NCBI GenBank assembly: GCA_049596955.1
Contig: JBMYMD010000002.1
Span: 85,986-149,985, forward strand
Source: UBA3478 sp049596955
GTDB taxonomy: Bacteria > Bacteroidota > Bacteroidia > Flavobacteriales > Flavobacteriaceae
Reading direction: 5' to 3'
DNA length: 64,000 bases
Shown: piece after piece, positions 8,866-16,698 of the stretch
Numbering within the stretch: position 1 is the first letter of the stretch
Layout of the letters: every line of letters begins with the position of its first letter
The notes under the pieces: generated by a model
What the model was told of the DNA's origin: nothing
The model's input: the letters and a program-made list of their open reading frames with translations, nothing else
Database searches by the model: none
Position numbers and translations under genes: made by a program

Positions 8866-10260
8866 TTAAATCTTAGCAGCAAGTCGAATAAACTTTCGAA
8901 CAGTACTGAGTTTGTTTTTAAAAGGAGGATAGCGTAAAGGTACATCTATCCAATTGCTGCGGTACATCACTGGCTTTTCTCTACTAAACGTATTGAAGCC
9001 AAATTTGCCGTGATAGGCTCCCATACCGCTATTTCCTACACCACCAAAAGGAAGGTTCTTTTCTGCAATATGCATGATAGTGTCATTTACACAGCCTCCA
9101 CCAAATTGGTAGTTTTGAACCAAAGCTTTGATTCTTTTTGCATTCTCAGAAAAAATGTAAAAAGCCAAAGGTTTATCATATTTTTTTAAATAGTAGTCTG
9201 TCTCCTCAAACCGATCATAGGAAATTACCGGCAAAACCGGTCCAAAAATTTCCTCTTGCATTGACTTAGAATTGTAATCGACATCTTCAATTATTGTAGG
9301 AGCAACAAAACGAGTTTCTTCGTCTAATTCTCCTCCAATACGGACTTTAGAATCCGCTATAAACGATTTCATGCGGACCACGTGTCTAGGGTGAATAAGT
9401 CGACCATAATCAGAGCTTTCTCGGGGATTTTTTCCATATAGTCGCTCGATTTCATTAGACATATGAAAAATGAGATCTTCTTTAATCTTTGAATCAACCA
9501 AAACGTAATCTGGAGCGATACAGGTTTGACCTGCGTTCATATACTTACCCCAAACAATGCGTTTGGCTGCAAGTTTTACTTTAGCCGTATCATCAACAAT
9601 ACAAGGTGATTTTCCTCCAAGTTCAAGTGTGCATGGAGTCAATTTCTCTGCAGCAGCCTTAGCAACGATTTTACCTATATGCGTACTCCCCGTAAAGAAA
9701 ATATGATCCCACTTTAATTCAAGCAGTGCTTTAGCCGTTTCAGCTCCCCCTAAAACCACATGAAAATAGGCTTCATCAAAATGAGTGTTAATTAATCGCG
9801 CCAATAACTCAGAGGTCTTTACACTAAATTCACTAGGCTTCAATACCACCGTATTACCAGCGGCTAAAGCAGCCAAAGCGGGGGCGATTGCCAATTGAAA
9901 TGGATAATTCCAAGGAGAAAGTTGAAGTGAAAGGCCATAGGGTTCTGGCTGAATGACTCCAAAGGCAGGAGCAGATAGTAGACCCGTTTTTACCTTTCTG
10001 GGCTTAGACCATTTTTTAAGCTGTTTAATCGCTGTATTTAGCTCCTCTATAACGAAGGAAAACTCAGCCGTGTAAGCTTCAAAATTGGGCTTATGTAAAT
10101 CAGATTTTAAGGCCTCGAGCACTTCACTTTCGTGTGTTTGTAAAACTTGCCTGAGTTTTTTTAACTGTGTAATCCGAAAAGAACAATCCAAAGTTTTGGA
10201 GGTAGCAAAGAAATCAGCTTGCTTTTTTCTTAATTCTAGATAGATATTCTTTTCAGACAT
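8866..10260 (-). CDS. NAD(P)-dependent aldehyde dehydrogenase
   Basis: 464-residue ALDH-superfamily enzyme of the short class-3/fatty-aldehyde type. Key residues are visible: N118 in LSPWNYP, E213 in LELGGKSP and the nucleophile C247 in NAGQTCIAP, plus PFGGVGNSGMG near the C-terminus. It oxidises an aldehyde to the acid; the closest style is the alcohol/fatty-aldehyde dehydrogenases with a basic C-terminal tail (KNKLSTVRKFIRLAAK) that may associate with the membrane. Substrate not readable. Downstream of the YceI gene by 16 nt on the same strand, so read-through is likely. Confidence 0.85.
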   Translation of the reverse strand: MSEKNIYLELRKKQADFFATSKTLDCSFRITQLKKLRQVLQTHESEVLEALKSDLHKPNFEAYTAEFSFVIEELNTAIKQLKKWSKPRKVKTGLLSAPAFGVIQPEPYGLSLQLSPWNYPFQLAIAPALAALAAGNTVVLKPSEFSVKTSELLARLINTHFDEAYFHVVLGGAETAKALLELKWDHIFFTGSTHIGKIVAKAAAEKLTPCTLELGGKSPCIVDDTAKVKLAAKRIVWGKYMNAGQTCIAPDYVLVDSKIKEDLIFHMSNEIERLYGKNPRESSDYGRLIHPRHVVRMKSFIADSKVRIGGELDEETRFVAPTIIEDVDYNSKSMQEEIFGPVLPVISYDRFEETDYYLKKYDKPLAFYIFSENAKRIKALVQNYQFGGGCVNDTIMHIAEKNLPFGGVGNSGMGAYHGKFGFNTFSREKPVMYRSNWIDVPLRYPPFKNKLSTVRKFIRLAAKI

Positions 10261-10276
10261 TAGAGGCCTTTAGGTA

Positions 10277-10837
10277 TTAAAAATTTAAATTCACTTGAAC
10301 AGCAATATCATCATAAATAAGCTTATCTCCAAGATTTTCAAAAAATGAACCCGATCTAAAACGAACATCATATACAGAACGGTCAAAAACCATTTGAGCC
10401 TTAGCCATACTAGCCGTTACTTCTGTAAATTCCACTTGAACTGGAGCTGTTTTTCCTTTAATCGTTAAATCTCCCTGTAAAATCTGCACTCCATTAGTAT
10501 CAGAAATCACAGTATTTAAGATCAAGAAGGCTTCTGGATTTGCATCAACCGAAAAGAAGTCATCTGAACGAAGGTGACCTTCAAGCCGTGTTTTACCTCC
10601 TCCAGATAGATCTTGAACATCTAAGGAAGTCATGTCAACGATGAATGAGCCTCCCTGAATTTTTGTGCCCTTTAATTTTAGGTCTCCTGATTTAAAAGAA
10701 AGTCCTCCGTAGTGGGATTTTGATGAGCGCTCTTTGCCCTCCCATCTGAGTTTGCTCGTTTCTAAATTGATGCTTTTCTCTTGGGAATAACTAAATACAA
10801 ATGCTGTTACAGCAAGTGCCAAAAATAAGTTCTTCAT
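10277..10837 (-). CDS. YceI-family periplasmic protein
   Basis: 186 residues from MKNLFLALAV; a longer open frame begins 33 nt upstream (MLKGLSLVKKS), but a typical signal peptide starts only at this Met and a TATCTTTG box lies 13 nt before it. After the cut near SYSQ the sequence shows the YceI lipocalin-like pattern: LRWEGKE, GSFIVDMTSLDV, RLEGHLRSDDFFSVDANPEA, GDLTIKGKTAPVQVEFT and DRSVYDVRFRSGSFF. YceI proteins bind isoprenoid or other hydrophobic ligands in a beta-barrel in the periplasm. This subtype keeps the full LRSDDFF motif, unlike the second YceI at 11469. Confidence 0.85.
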   Translation of the reverse strand: MKNLFLALAVTAFVFSYSQEKSINLETSKLRWEGKERSSKSHYGGLSFKSGDLKLKGTKIQGGSFIVDMTSLDVQDLSGGGKTRLEGHLRSDDFFSVDANPEAFLILNTVISDTNGVQILQGDLTIKGKTAPVQVEFTEVTASMAKAQMVFDRSVYDVRFRSGSFFENLGDKLIYDDIAVQVNLNF

Positions 10838-10849
10838 GCTTTTTTTAAC

Positions 10850-10857
10850 CAAAGATA
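10850..10857 (-). promoter_or_regulatory. candidate -7 box for the YceI gene
   Basis: TATCTTTG on the minus strand matches TAnnTTTG fully and lies just upstream of the preferred YceI ATG; no convincing TTTG box about 19 nt further up. Confidence 0.3.
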
Positions 10858-10897
10858 AGCCTTTCAGCAATCTTCAGCTAGATAAGAGAGAATAGCC

Positions 10898-11377
10898 TTA
10901 GGCAGCGATTTCTCTTTCAAGAGCGATGTAGTGACTCAACTCGTTGTTTTGATTGTAAAGAGGAACAATTTTAACCTCACAGATATATGCCTGTCCAGAT
11001 TTTTTGTGATTGGTGATTCTGGTCGTAAATACCTCATTAGAAGCCAATAAGTTTCTGAATAACTTACGCTCTGCATCTTTGGTATTCTGTCCGTGAAGCA
11101 TATTAGGTTTTTTACCTATCACATCGTGAGAATGATAGCCTGTCATATCAGAAAAGCCTTGATCTACCCAAAGAAGTTTGTAAGAAGGATCAGTCAAAAC
11201 AAAAGCTTCGTAATCTTCAAAATTTAAGACAGAAGAATCGTATTGATCAGACCAGTTGAATGCTTTCGAAAAACGGGTAAATTGTTGGTCGATATGATCT
11301 CCTCTACTTATTTCAAGTAGTTTATGATACGATTCTAAATAGAAATCTCCACTAAGTAAAGGCAATTTATTCATCAC
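10898..11377 (-). CDS. single PAS-domain protein
   Basis: 159 residues: a helical lead-in (1-45) then one PAS domain (about 50-155), with FVLTDPSYKLLWVDQGFSDM, HDVIGKKPNMLHG and the closing strand CEVKIVPLYNQNNELSHYIA. The phototropin LOV cysteine motif (NCRFLQ) is not present at the corresponding GKKPNMLHG site, so a LOV photoreceptor is unlikely. There is no kinase, GGDEF, HTH or other output domain, so it presumably acts through protein contacts. Preceded by a good promoter and followed 60 nt later by a YceI gene. Confidence 0.75.
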   Translation of the reverse strand: MMNKLPLLSGDFYLESYHKLLEISRGDHIDQQFTRFSKAFNWSDQYDSSVLNFEDYEAFVLTDPSYKLLWVDQGFSDMTGYHSHDVIGKKPNMLHGQNTKDAERKLFRNLLASNEVFTTRITNHKKSGQAYICEVKIVPLYNQNNELSHYIALEREIAA

Positions 11378-11393
11378 AATTTTTTTTGTTACT

Positions 11394-11426
11394 CAAATTT
11401 ATTATTACAAATCTGTTTGTACAAAA
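11394..11426 (-). promoter_or_regulatory. Bacteroidota-type promoter of the PAS gene
   Basis: On the minus strand TTTG, 20 nt, then TAAATTTG: both boxes match the consensus exactly. The start would fall near 11388, giving a leader of about 11 nt to the ATG at 11377. Confidence 0.55.
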
Positions 11427-11468
11427 CTTGTTTAACTTTTTAAGCTTTTGTAAACCGCTAAAAGAGAA

Positions 11469-12011
11469 CTATTTAAAATTTAGAAGAACCGTTAATTGAA
11501 TTTCATCCTTCACTTTTTTCAACAAAAATGAAGGTCTAGGAACATCAAAATCACTGAGCTTGACTTCAAAAGTTCCTTTGATTTGAACCTGGTCAGCATT
11601 CGTTTCAAAACGAAGAGGGATGGTTTTTTCTACCTTCTTACCTGCCAACTCTATGTAGCCCAAAAATGTAATTTCACTTTCGTCGACTACAATAGAACTG
11701 CTGTAAAACCTAACATTAGCGTGGATTAAAGCATTGAGTATTTCTAAAGCATGTGCATCTCGATTAGCATTTTGACTATTGAAATCAGTTAAGGCTGCAG
11801 TAACTGCAATTTGTTTTGGAATTCCATTTTCATCTAATACTAGAAGTCCTTTTGGTTTCTCATTTGTACCGGCCCAGTTATGTGTAAAATGTTCTGCATC
11901 ATAAGTCAAATAACTATTAGATTGATCTAATTGTAATTTTTTCACATTTTGTCCAAACACTTGAACAAAACCTAAAAACAGAAAGCAATAGGTTAACGAT
12001 TGTAGCTTCAT
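11469..12011 (-). CDS. YceI-like periplasmic protein (divergent)
   Basis: 180 residues, signal peptide cut near VFGQ (residue ~21). The domain begins with LQLDQSNSYLTYDAEHFTHN and contains NRDAHALEILNA, FLGYIELAGKKVEKTIPLRF and FEVKLSDFDVPRPSFL, the YceI fold with the usual L-x-x-x-DFF motif replaced by ALEILNA. Starts 4 nt after the stop of the His-rich membrane protein, which itself follows a Rieske gene by 11 nt, so it is the third member of a likely periplasmic redox operon. In this context it may bind a hydrophobic electron carrier or lipid (inference). Confidence 0.75.
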   Translation of the reverse strand: MKLQSLTYCFLFLGFVQVFGQNVKKLQLDQSNSYLTYDAEHFTHNWAGTNEKPKGLLVLDENGIPKQIAVTAALTDFNSQNANRDAHALEILNALIHANVRFYSSSIVVDESEITFLGYIELAGKKVEKTIPLRFETNADQVQIKGTFEVKLSDFDVPRPSFLLKKVKDEIQLTVLLNFK

Positions 12012-12015
12012 ATCT

Positions 12016-12684
12016 TTATTTAAATCTCAATACAAGGGTCGCAGCCGCATAAGAACCAACCAAAGTATAAGCCGCTGCTTTATGCATATCCCGATCGCGA
12101 TCGGAATAGTATTGGGTTGCAATCATAGCGCTTAGGTGAATTGTAGCAAGCCATTTGTGCATTCTTGCAGAATTCAGTCCTTTAGTTTTATTTAATTGAA
12201 TAGCAGGCGGAGCAAAAAGTGAAAGTCCAGCACCTGTAAAATAAAGGGCAGTCACGGCGTTACCCATGTCTTTATGGAGCTTGTAGAGACTGTAATCTCC
12301 GTTGTATAATTTTCCGCCTATTATACCTTGAGCAATCATGGCTGCCAAAGTGGTGTAGCCTATAACTTGATGGGTTTTAAGCATCCCTCTTCTCCATTTC
12401 AATTCCCTCAGCCGATTTTCTTCTGATAGCGGAACAATCCCCGTTATTCTTGCCAATCCGTTTTTACCCCATATTAAACGTTGGGTAATTAACATTTTTG
12501 ATGGCAGTAATTCTGTTTTTTTATTTTCTGACTCTAATTCGGCAAATAAATCATCTTCCAAGGAAATTTGATTCACATCTGGGCAATCCAAACATTTAAC
12601 CTGAGCCAAAACAGGGGCGGCACAAATTAAATAGAGTGCTGAGACATACAATCCTAGAACTACTGATTTATTTGTTTTAAGCAC
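12016..12684 (-). CDS. four-helix His-rich membrane protein (cytochrome b561-like)
   Basis: 222 residues: signal peptide, a ~70-residue soluble part with a CLDC pair at 31-34, then four predicted helices (about 100-122, 140-160, 175-193, 203-220). Histidines at 105, 137, 176, 183 and 201 sit at helix ends or inside helices, as in b561/DUF4405-type haem proteins. No named family could be assigned with confidence. It is sandwiched between a Rieske protein (11 nt) and a YceI protein (4 nt), which suggests a membrane electron-transfer step; haem binding is an inference from the His spacing. Confidence 0.55.
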   Translation of the reverse strand: MLKTNKSVVLGLYVSALYLICAAPVLAQVKCLDCPDVNQISLEDDLFAELESENKKTELLPSKMLITQRLIWGKNGLARITGIVPLSEENRLRELKWRRGMLKTHQVIGYTTLAAMIAQGIIGGKLYNGDYSLYKLHKDMGNAVTALYFTGAGLSLFAPPAIQLNKTKGLNSARMHKWLATIHLSAMIATQYYSDRDRDMHKAAAYTLVGSYAAATLVLRFK

Positions 12685-12695
12685 GAATCAAAAAA

Positions 12696-13187
12696 TTAAG
12701 ATGTTGTAACGGTCAATGTCGTTCCAGAAATCGAAGTGCTAAAAGATCTCAAATTTCCTGATGTTGAACCAGAATTACAATTGACCACATTGGCATTATC
12801 TATCCCGTAACTATTTCCGTGATTACCGCAGGTAAATTTGTTATTTGCGTAAGACCACTGCGAAGAAGTCCCAACATGAGGACAGCAATTATCAAAAGCT
12901 AATATCTCATTTGAAGAAATTCTCAGTAGCAATACCCCTGCATCTAATAAATTTTTAAATCCTCCGGAAGTACCAATTGCTGAAAAATTTGAGTTTGACA
13001 AGTCTATAGTCACCGTATTTCCGTTGATGCTATAACCATCGTCACCGGTATTACCTTGACCTGGGTCAGGCCCTTCTGGCTCTGAGGAACTATCTTTTGA
13101 GCAAGCCTCTAAAAAGGATAATCCAAAAAAAGCAAAAGCAACCGTTGGACAAACTTGGGTTAAAAACGAACGTCTATCTTTTTTCAT
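12696..13187 (-). CDS. Rieske [2Fe-2S] lipoprotein with Tat-like leader
   Basis: 163 residues from MKKDRRSFLTQV; an alternative start 33 nt upstream (MFNFKTKTLNL) would hide the twin-Arg leader, so I prefer this one. DRRSFL followed by a hydrophobic run and C29 (SFLEAC) suggests export folded by Tat and lipid anchoring. A low-complexity Ser/Pro/Gly linker leads to the Rieske domain: C102-P-H104 and C120-GN-H123 supply the two Cys and two His ligands. The extra disulphide cysteines of quinol-oxidising Rieske proteins are not in the usual places, which points to a ferredoxin-type, lower-potential cluster. Likely passes electrons to or from the adjacent His-rich membrane protein. Confidence 0.8.
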   Translation of the reverse strand: MKKDRRSFLTQVCPTVAFAFFGLSFLEACSKDSSSEPEGPDPGQGNTGDDGYSINGNTVTIDLSNSNFSAIGTSGGFKNLLDAGVLLLRISSNEILAFDNCCPHVGTSSQWSYANNKFTCGNHGNSYGIDNANVVNCNSGSTSGNLRSFSTSISGTTLTVTTS

Positions 13188-13256
13188 AAGGTTTAGAGTT
13201 TTTGTTTTAAAGTTAAACAAATAAGTCCGTAAATACCCTAATTAAGGATTTTAAAT

Positions 13257-14795
13257 TTAATCCCAAATACGTTCTACAGCATATGCTTTAAAATCAAGCA
13301 CCTCTTTATCAGCATTCAAACTGAAGTCAGAAAAGGGTTCCTCAGGAAAAACCTGAACCGTGAGCGACACCAATCCTCCATCTATAAATAACTCCACCGA
13401 GGAATGATCTACAAAAACTTCAATTTTATGAACCTTCTCGTTTTTAAGATCAGCTAAAGATGCCTTGATTGGAATAGTGGCAAAAGTATCCTCAAAATCT
13501 ACGCGACCTGAATCTGAACGATCAACCAGAATCTCTTGTCCATCAGCGGAAATTAAAAGTGTGTTTCCAGCGGCATTTTTCCATTTCATTTCAAAGTCAA
13601 GCTCGGTTTCGAATAGAATTCGAGACTGCATCAGTTCAAAATCCTCGTCGTTTTGAAGATGAATTTGCCGAGCCTCTTTTTGGTCTAGCGCTAGAGGCTG
13701 AATTTTAGAAATACTATCGAGCTTGCTAATAGGAGTGTTTACAAGCCTAATGCCGTTAGGTGTCTTTCGAAGTGATAGCACTCTTGGAATCGTCATTGAG
13801 CTCCTCCATTTTTGGGTCGGTGTTATGTTGGCATAATTCCAATTACTCATCCAGCCGATAAAGATTCTGTCTTCGTTAGGAACATCGTTGTAAGTCACCC
13901 CTGCATAATTGTCAGGACCCAAGTCTATCCACAGATGTTCTTCTTGGTCTGAACTAAAGGTGTAACCGTCAAATTCGCCTGTAAAGTATTGAGTTCCACT
14001 ACCGCCGTTAGGAGCGCCAGGGTTGATGCTAATTAGCAGCACCCAATGAGTTTCACCCTCAACTTCTAAAGGAAAGAGGTCGGGGCATTCCCATACTCCG
14101 CCGTGTGCACCTTGATTATGACCAAATGAAGAGGCGTATTCCCAATCGATTAAATTTACAGAACGGTACAGTTGTAAGTGATCTCCAGCTACTAAACACA
14201 TGATCCAAGATGATGACTCTTCGTGCCAAAATACCTTGGGGTCTCTAAAGTCTCTGATTTTATCTTCGTTTTTGATTACTGGATTGTCCTTGTACATGGT
14301 CCAGTTTTCGCCATGGTCGAGACTATAGGCAATACCTTGAGTTTGATGATCATCAGTTCCTAACTTTGCTTTTTCAGGGTGGTGATAAGTGAAAATAGCA
14401 ATCAGGGGTGGGTTTTCATCGGTGCCCAGTCCAGAACTATTATTTTTATCGAAAACAGCAGAACCTGAAAATATATAACCGTGTTCATCTGGATATAAGG
14501 CTATAGGCCTATTTTCCCAATGCACTAAGTCTTTTGAAATGGCGTGACCCCAGTGCATGGGTCCCCACACGATATCCTCTGGATAATGCTGATAAAACAA
14601 GTGATATACACCATTTTCATAAAGCAAGCCGTTGGGGTCATTCATCCAATGACTGGGAGGGCTAAAATGAAATTGAGGCCTATACATTTCACTGTAAACA
14701 TCCTGATTCTCAGATTTGTTCTTCATAGCAGTTTCCGTATTCATTTGAGCGCACGAAGAAAGAACACATAGTCCAATTAAAAAAACCTTTTTCAT
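13257..14795 (-). CDS. GH32 beta-fructosidase lipoprotein (levanase/inulinase type)
   Basis: 512 residues, lipobox LSSC at C15. The GH32 five-blade propeller carries all three catalytic carboxylates: nucleophile D53 in WMNDPNG, D185 in the RDP motif FRDPKVFW and acid/base E236 in WECPDLF. A C-terminal beta-sandwich from about residue 355 ends FVDHSSVELFIDGG, normal for the family. It hydrolyses beta-fructosyl bonds in fructans or sucrose, probably at the cell surface or periplasmic side. No fructan SusCD, fructokinase or sensor is adjacent, so it is an orphan enzyme here; 69 nt separate it from the Rieske gene. Confidence 0.9.
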   Translation of the reverse strand: MKKVFLIGLCVLSSCAQMNTETAMKNKSENQDVYSEMYRPQFHFSPPSHWMNDPNGLLYENGVYHLFYQHYPEDIVWGPMHWGHAISKDLVHWENRPIALYPDEHGYIFSGSAVFDKNNSSGLGTDENPPLIAIFTYHHPEKAKLGTDDHQTQGIAYSLDHGENWTMYKDNPVIKNEDKIRDFRDPKVFWHEESSSWIMCLVAGDHLQLYRSVNLIDWEYASSFGHNQGAHGGVWECPDLFPLEVEGETHWVLLISINPGAPNGGSGTQYFTGEFDGYTFSSDQEEHLWIDLGPDNYAGVTYNDVPNEDRIFIGWMSNWNYANITPTQKWRSSMTIPRVLSLRKTPNGIRLVNTPISKLDSISKIQPLALDQKEARQIHLQNDEDFELMQSRILFETELDFEMKWKNAAGNTLLISADGQEILVDRSDSGRVDFEDTFATIPIKASLADLKNEKVHKIEVFVDHSSVELFIDGGLVSLTVQVFPEEPFSDFSLNADKEVLDFKAYAVERIWD

Positions 14796-14850
14796 AAAAA
14801 CTGTTTTAATCTTAAATGTTACTGAATTTACTTAAATTCGATTAATCGCC

Positions 14851-15357
14851 ATGAATACAAAAAGTCACCTCTTTTATCTTCTATTTTTAAGTTTATTTAA
14901 TTTGAACGCACAACAACAGAAAAGTATTGATCAAACGCTAAAGCTATTGAACGACAAGACTGTACCTTATATAAGTGTTGATCAGTTAAATGAAGAACTC
15001 AATAACAGTGATGTATTATTGCTTGATTCAAGAAAAAAAGAAGAGTATCAAGTAAGCAGAATAAAAGATGCAAAGTTCATTGGAGAACAATTTAACTCAG
15101 AAAGTTTAGCACTCGATAATGTTGATAAAAATAAACCTATAGTCGTTTATTGTTCAATAGGGGTGCGTTCAGAAGATCTTGGAGAAGTACTTCTAAAAAA
15201 AGGTTTTACCAATGTAAAAAACTTATACGGTGGTATTTTTTTATGGAAAAATAAAGGTTTCGAAGTATACGATGAGAATAACCGCCAAACAGAAAACGTC
15301 CATGCTTACAACAGGTTCTGGGGTATGCTTTTAAAAAGCGGAAAAAAGGTTTACTGA
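14851..15357 (+). CDS. exported rhodanese-domain protein
   Basis: 168 residues: signal peptide ending near LNA (residue 20), then one rhodanese domain with LLLDSRKKEEYQVSRIKDA and the active loop CSIGVRS (nucleophile C101). Such domains transfer sulfane sulphur or act as redox/thiol sensors; a periplasmic location follows from the leader. Its stop overlaps the start of the next glycosyltransferase (TGATG), so the two are coupled. Rhodanese domains are known near the rSAM/arsenosugar-associated transferases that follow. Confidence 0.8.
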   Translation: MNTKSHLFYLLFLSLFNLNAQQQKSIDQTLKLLNDKTVPYISVDQLNEELNNSDVLLLDSRKKEEYQVSRIKDAKFIGEQFNSESLALDNVDKNKPIVVYCSIGVRSEDLGEVLLKKGFTNVKNLYGGIFLWKNKGFEVYDENNRQTENVHAYNRFWGMLLKSGKKVY

Positions 15358-15962
15358 TGAAAAGTTTGCTGTTAATTTTTGCTAAAAACCCAGACTTAGG
15401 AAAGGTTAAAACACGATTAGCAAAAAGCATTGGCGAACAAAAAGCCTTAAAAATTTATCAAATCTTGCTGAATCACACCCTTGAAATTGCATCATCTGTT
15501 AATGCCGATAAAAAGGTGCTATTTACACAGCGGCTTGAAAAACACCCCTTACTTAAAAAACATGAATTCGAGCAGGGGATTCAAATAGGAAAAGACCTCG
15601 GAGATCGAATGAGTAATGCCGTAAAAATCGGTTTTGAAAAAGGGTATCAAAAAATCGTGATCATCGGAGCAGACCTTTTCAATCTACAAACCACAGATAT
15701 TGAAAAAGCCTTTGAGAATTTGGAATCCTATGAAACCTGCATTGGACCCGCTGAAGACGGAGGTTATTATTTATTGGGATTGTCTTTTTGGGAGAAGTCA
15801 CTATTTGAGAATAAAGATTGGGGAACAGATCAAGTACTTGCTCAAACCCTTAATGACCTTTCGTCTAAAAGCGTGCTTTTACTTGATGAAAAAAATGACA
15901 TTGACACCGTCGATGATTTAAAAAAGTCACCAAAACTCGAAGCTTTACTAAATAACCTCTGA
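15357..15962 (+). CDS. TIGR04282-type glycosyltransferase (DUF2064, transferase 1)
   Basis: 201-residue cytoplasmic nucleotidyl/glycosyltransferase-fold protein. It begins SLLLIFAKNPDLGKVKTRLA, with the K-T-R-L motif of the family, and has GADLFNLQTTDIEKAF and GPAEDGGYYLLGL, the latter a family signature. This group (transferase 1, rSAM/selenodomain-associated) is annotated with arsenosugar biosynthesis because of frequent neighbours ArsM/ArsS. It overlaps the rhodanese stop and is followed 13 nt later by the transferase 2 gene. The direct reaction has not, to my knowledge, been settled. Confidence 0.85.
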   Translation: MKSLLLIFAKNPDLGKVKTRLAKSIGEQKALKIYQILLNHTLEIASSVNADKKVLFTQRLEKHPLLKKHEFEQGIQIGKDLGDRMSNAVKIGFEKGYQKIVIIGADLFNLQTTDIEKAFENLESYETCIGPAEDGGYYLLGLSFWEKSLFENKDWGTDQVLAQTLNDLSSKSVLLLDEKNDIDTVDDLKKSPKLEALLNNL

Positions 15963-15975
15963 GCAAGAAAAACCG

Positions 15976-16698
15976 ATGAAAAAAGATCGAATCAGTATCA
16001 TCATTCCTGTTTTAAATGAAGAGAAGACGATTTCAAAAGTTCTTTCATCTGTTGCGAATTCCATTAAATCAGAAGATTTTGAACTTATCGTCGTTGACGG
16101 AGGAAGTCAAGATCAAACCAAAAAAAAATGTTTCAACCAAATTGAGAAACTTGAACTCCATTCAAAATGTACTTGGGTAGATTGTAAAAAGGGTAGAGCA
16201 CATCAAATGAATGCAGGTGCTCTAATTGCTAAATACAATGTGCTTTATTTTGTTCATTCAGACACTCTTTTGCCTAAAGGTTTTGATGAGCATATTGTGA
16301 AGACTCTGCAAAAAGCATCTGCCGGCTGTTTTAGATTGAAATTTGATTCGAACAAATGGTTTTTAAGGTTTTTCGCCTTTTTTACCCGCTTTAATTACCT
16401 TATTTGCCGTGGTGGCGACCAAACCTTATTTCTCCAAAAACGAGTTTTCGAAGAACTTTCAGGTTTTGATTCGAGGTATAAGATTTATGAAGACAACGAG
16501 TTTATATCGCGAGTATACAAACAGTATAAGTTTGGAATAGCGGAAGATATAGTTATCACTTCAGCTCGAAAGTACCGTAAAATCGGCTTTTTGAAGTTAC
16601 AGTTTCATTACGCCTTGATTCACGCCTTCTATTTTTTTGGTTTCGGTCCAGAAACCTTAAAATATCATTACAATCGCTTTATTAAATCTCAATTGTAA
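15976..16698 (+). CDS. TIGR04283-type GT2 glycosyltransferase (transferase 2)
   Basis: 240-residue GT-A enzyme with the opening RISIIIPVLNEEKTISKVL, LIVVDGGSQDQT, KGRAHQMNAGA and YFVHSDTLLPKGF, then GGDQTLFLQKRVFEELSGF. This is the usual companion of the TIGR04282 transferase in the rSAM/arsenosugar neighbourhood. The two hydrophobic helices near the C-terminus (FHYALIHAFYFFGFG) may attach it to the membrane. Its last 10 nt overlap the end of the convergent GH113-like gene. Confidence 0.85.
   Translation: MKKDRISIIIPVLNEEKTISKVLSSVANSIKSEDFELIVVDGGSQDQTKKKCFNQIEKLELHSKCTWVDCKKGRAHQMNAGALIAKYNVLYFVHSDTLLPKGFDEHIVKTLQKASAGCFRLKFDSNKWFLRFFAFFTRFNYLICRGGDQTLFLQKRVFEELSGFDSRYKIYEDNEFISRVYKQYKFGIAEDIVITSARKYRKIGFLKLQFHYALIHAFYFFGFGPETLKYHYNRFIKSQL

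Noticed and set aside
10837..10870. Longer start of the first YceI gene
   Set aside because: MLKGLSLVKKS hides the signal peptide, and a -7 box lies within the extension region.
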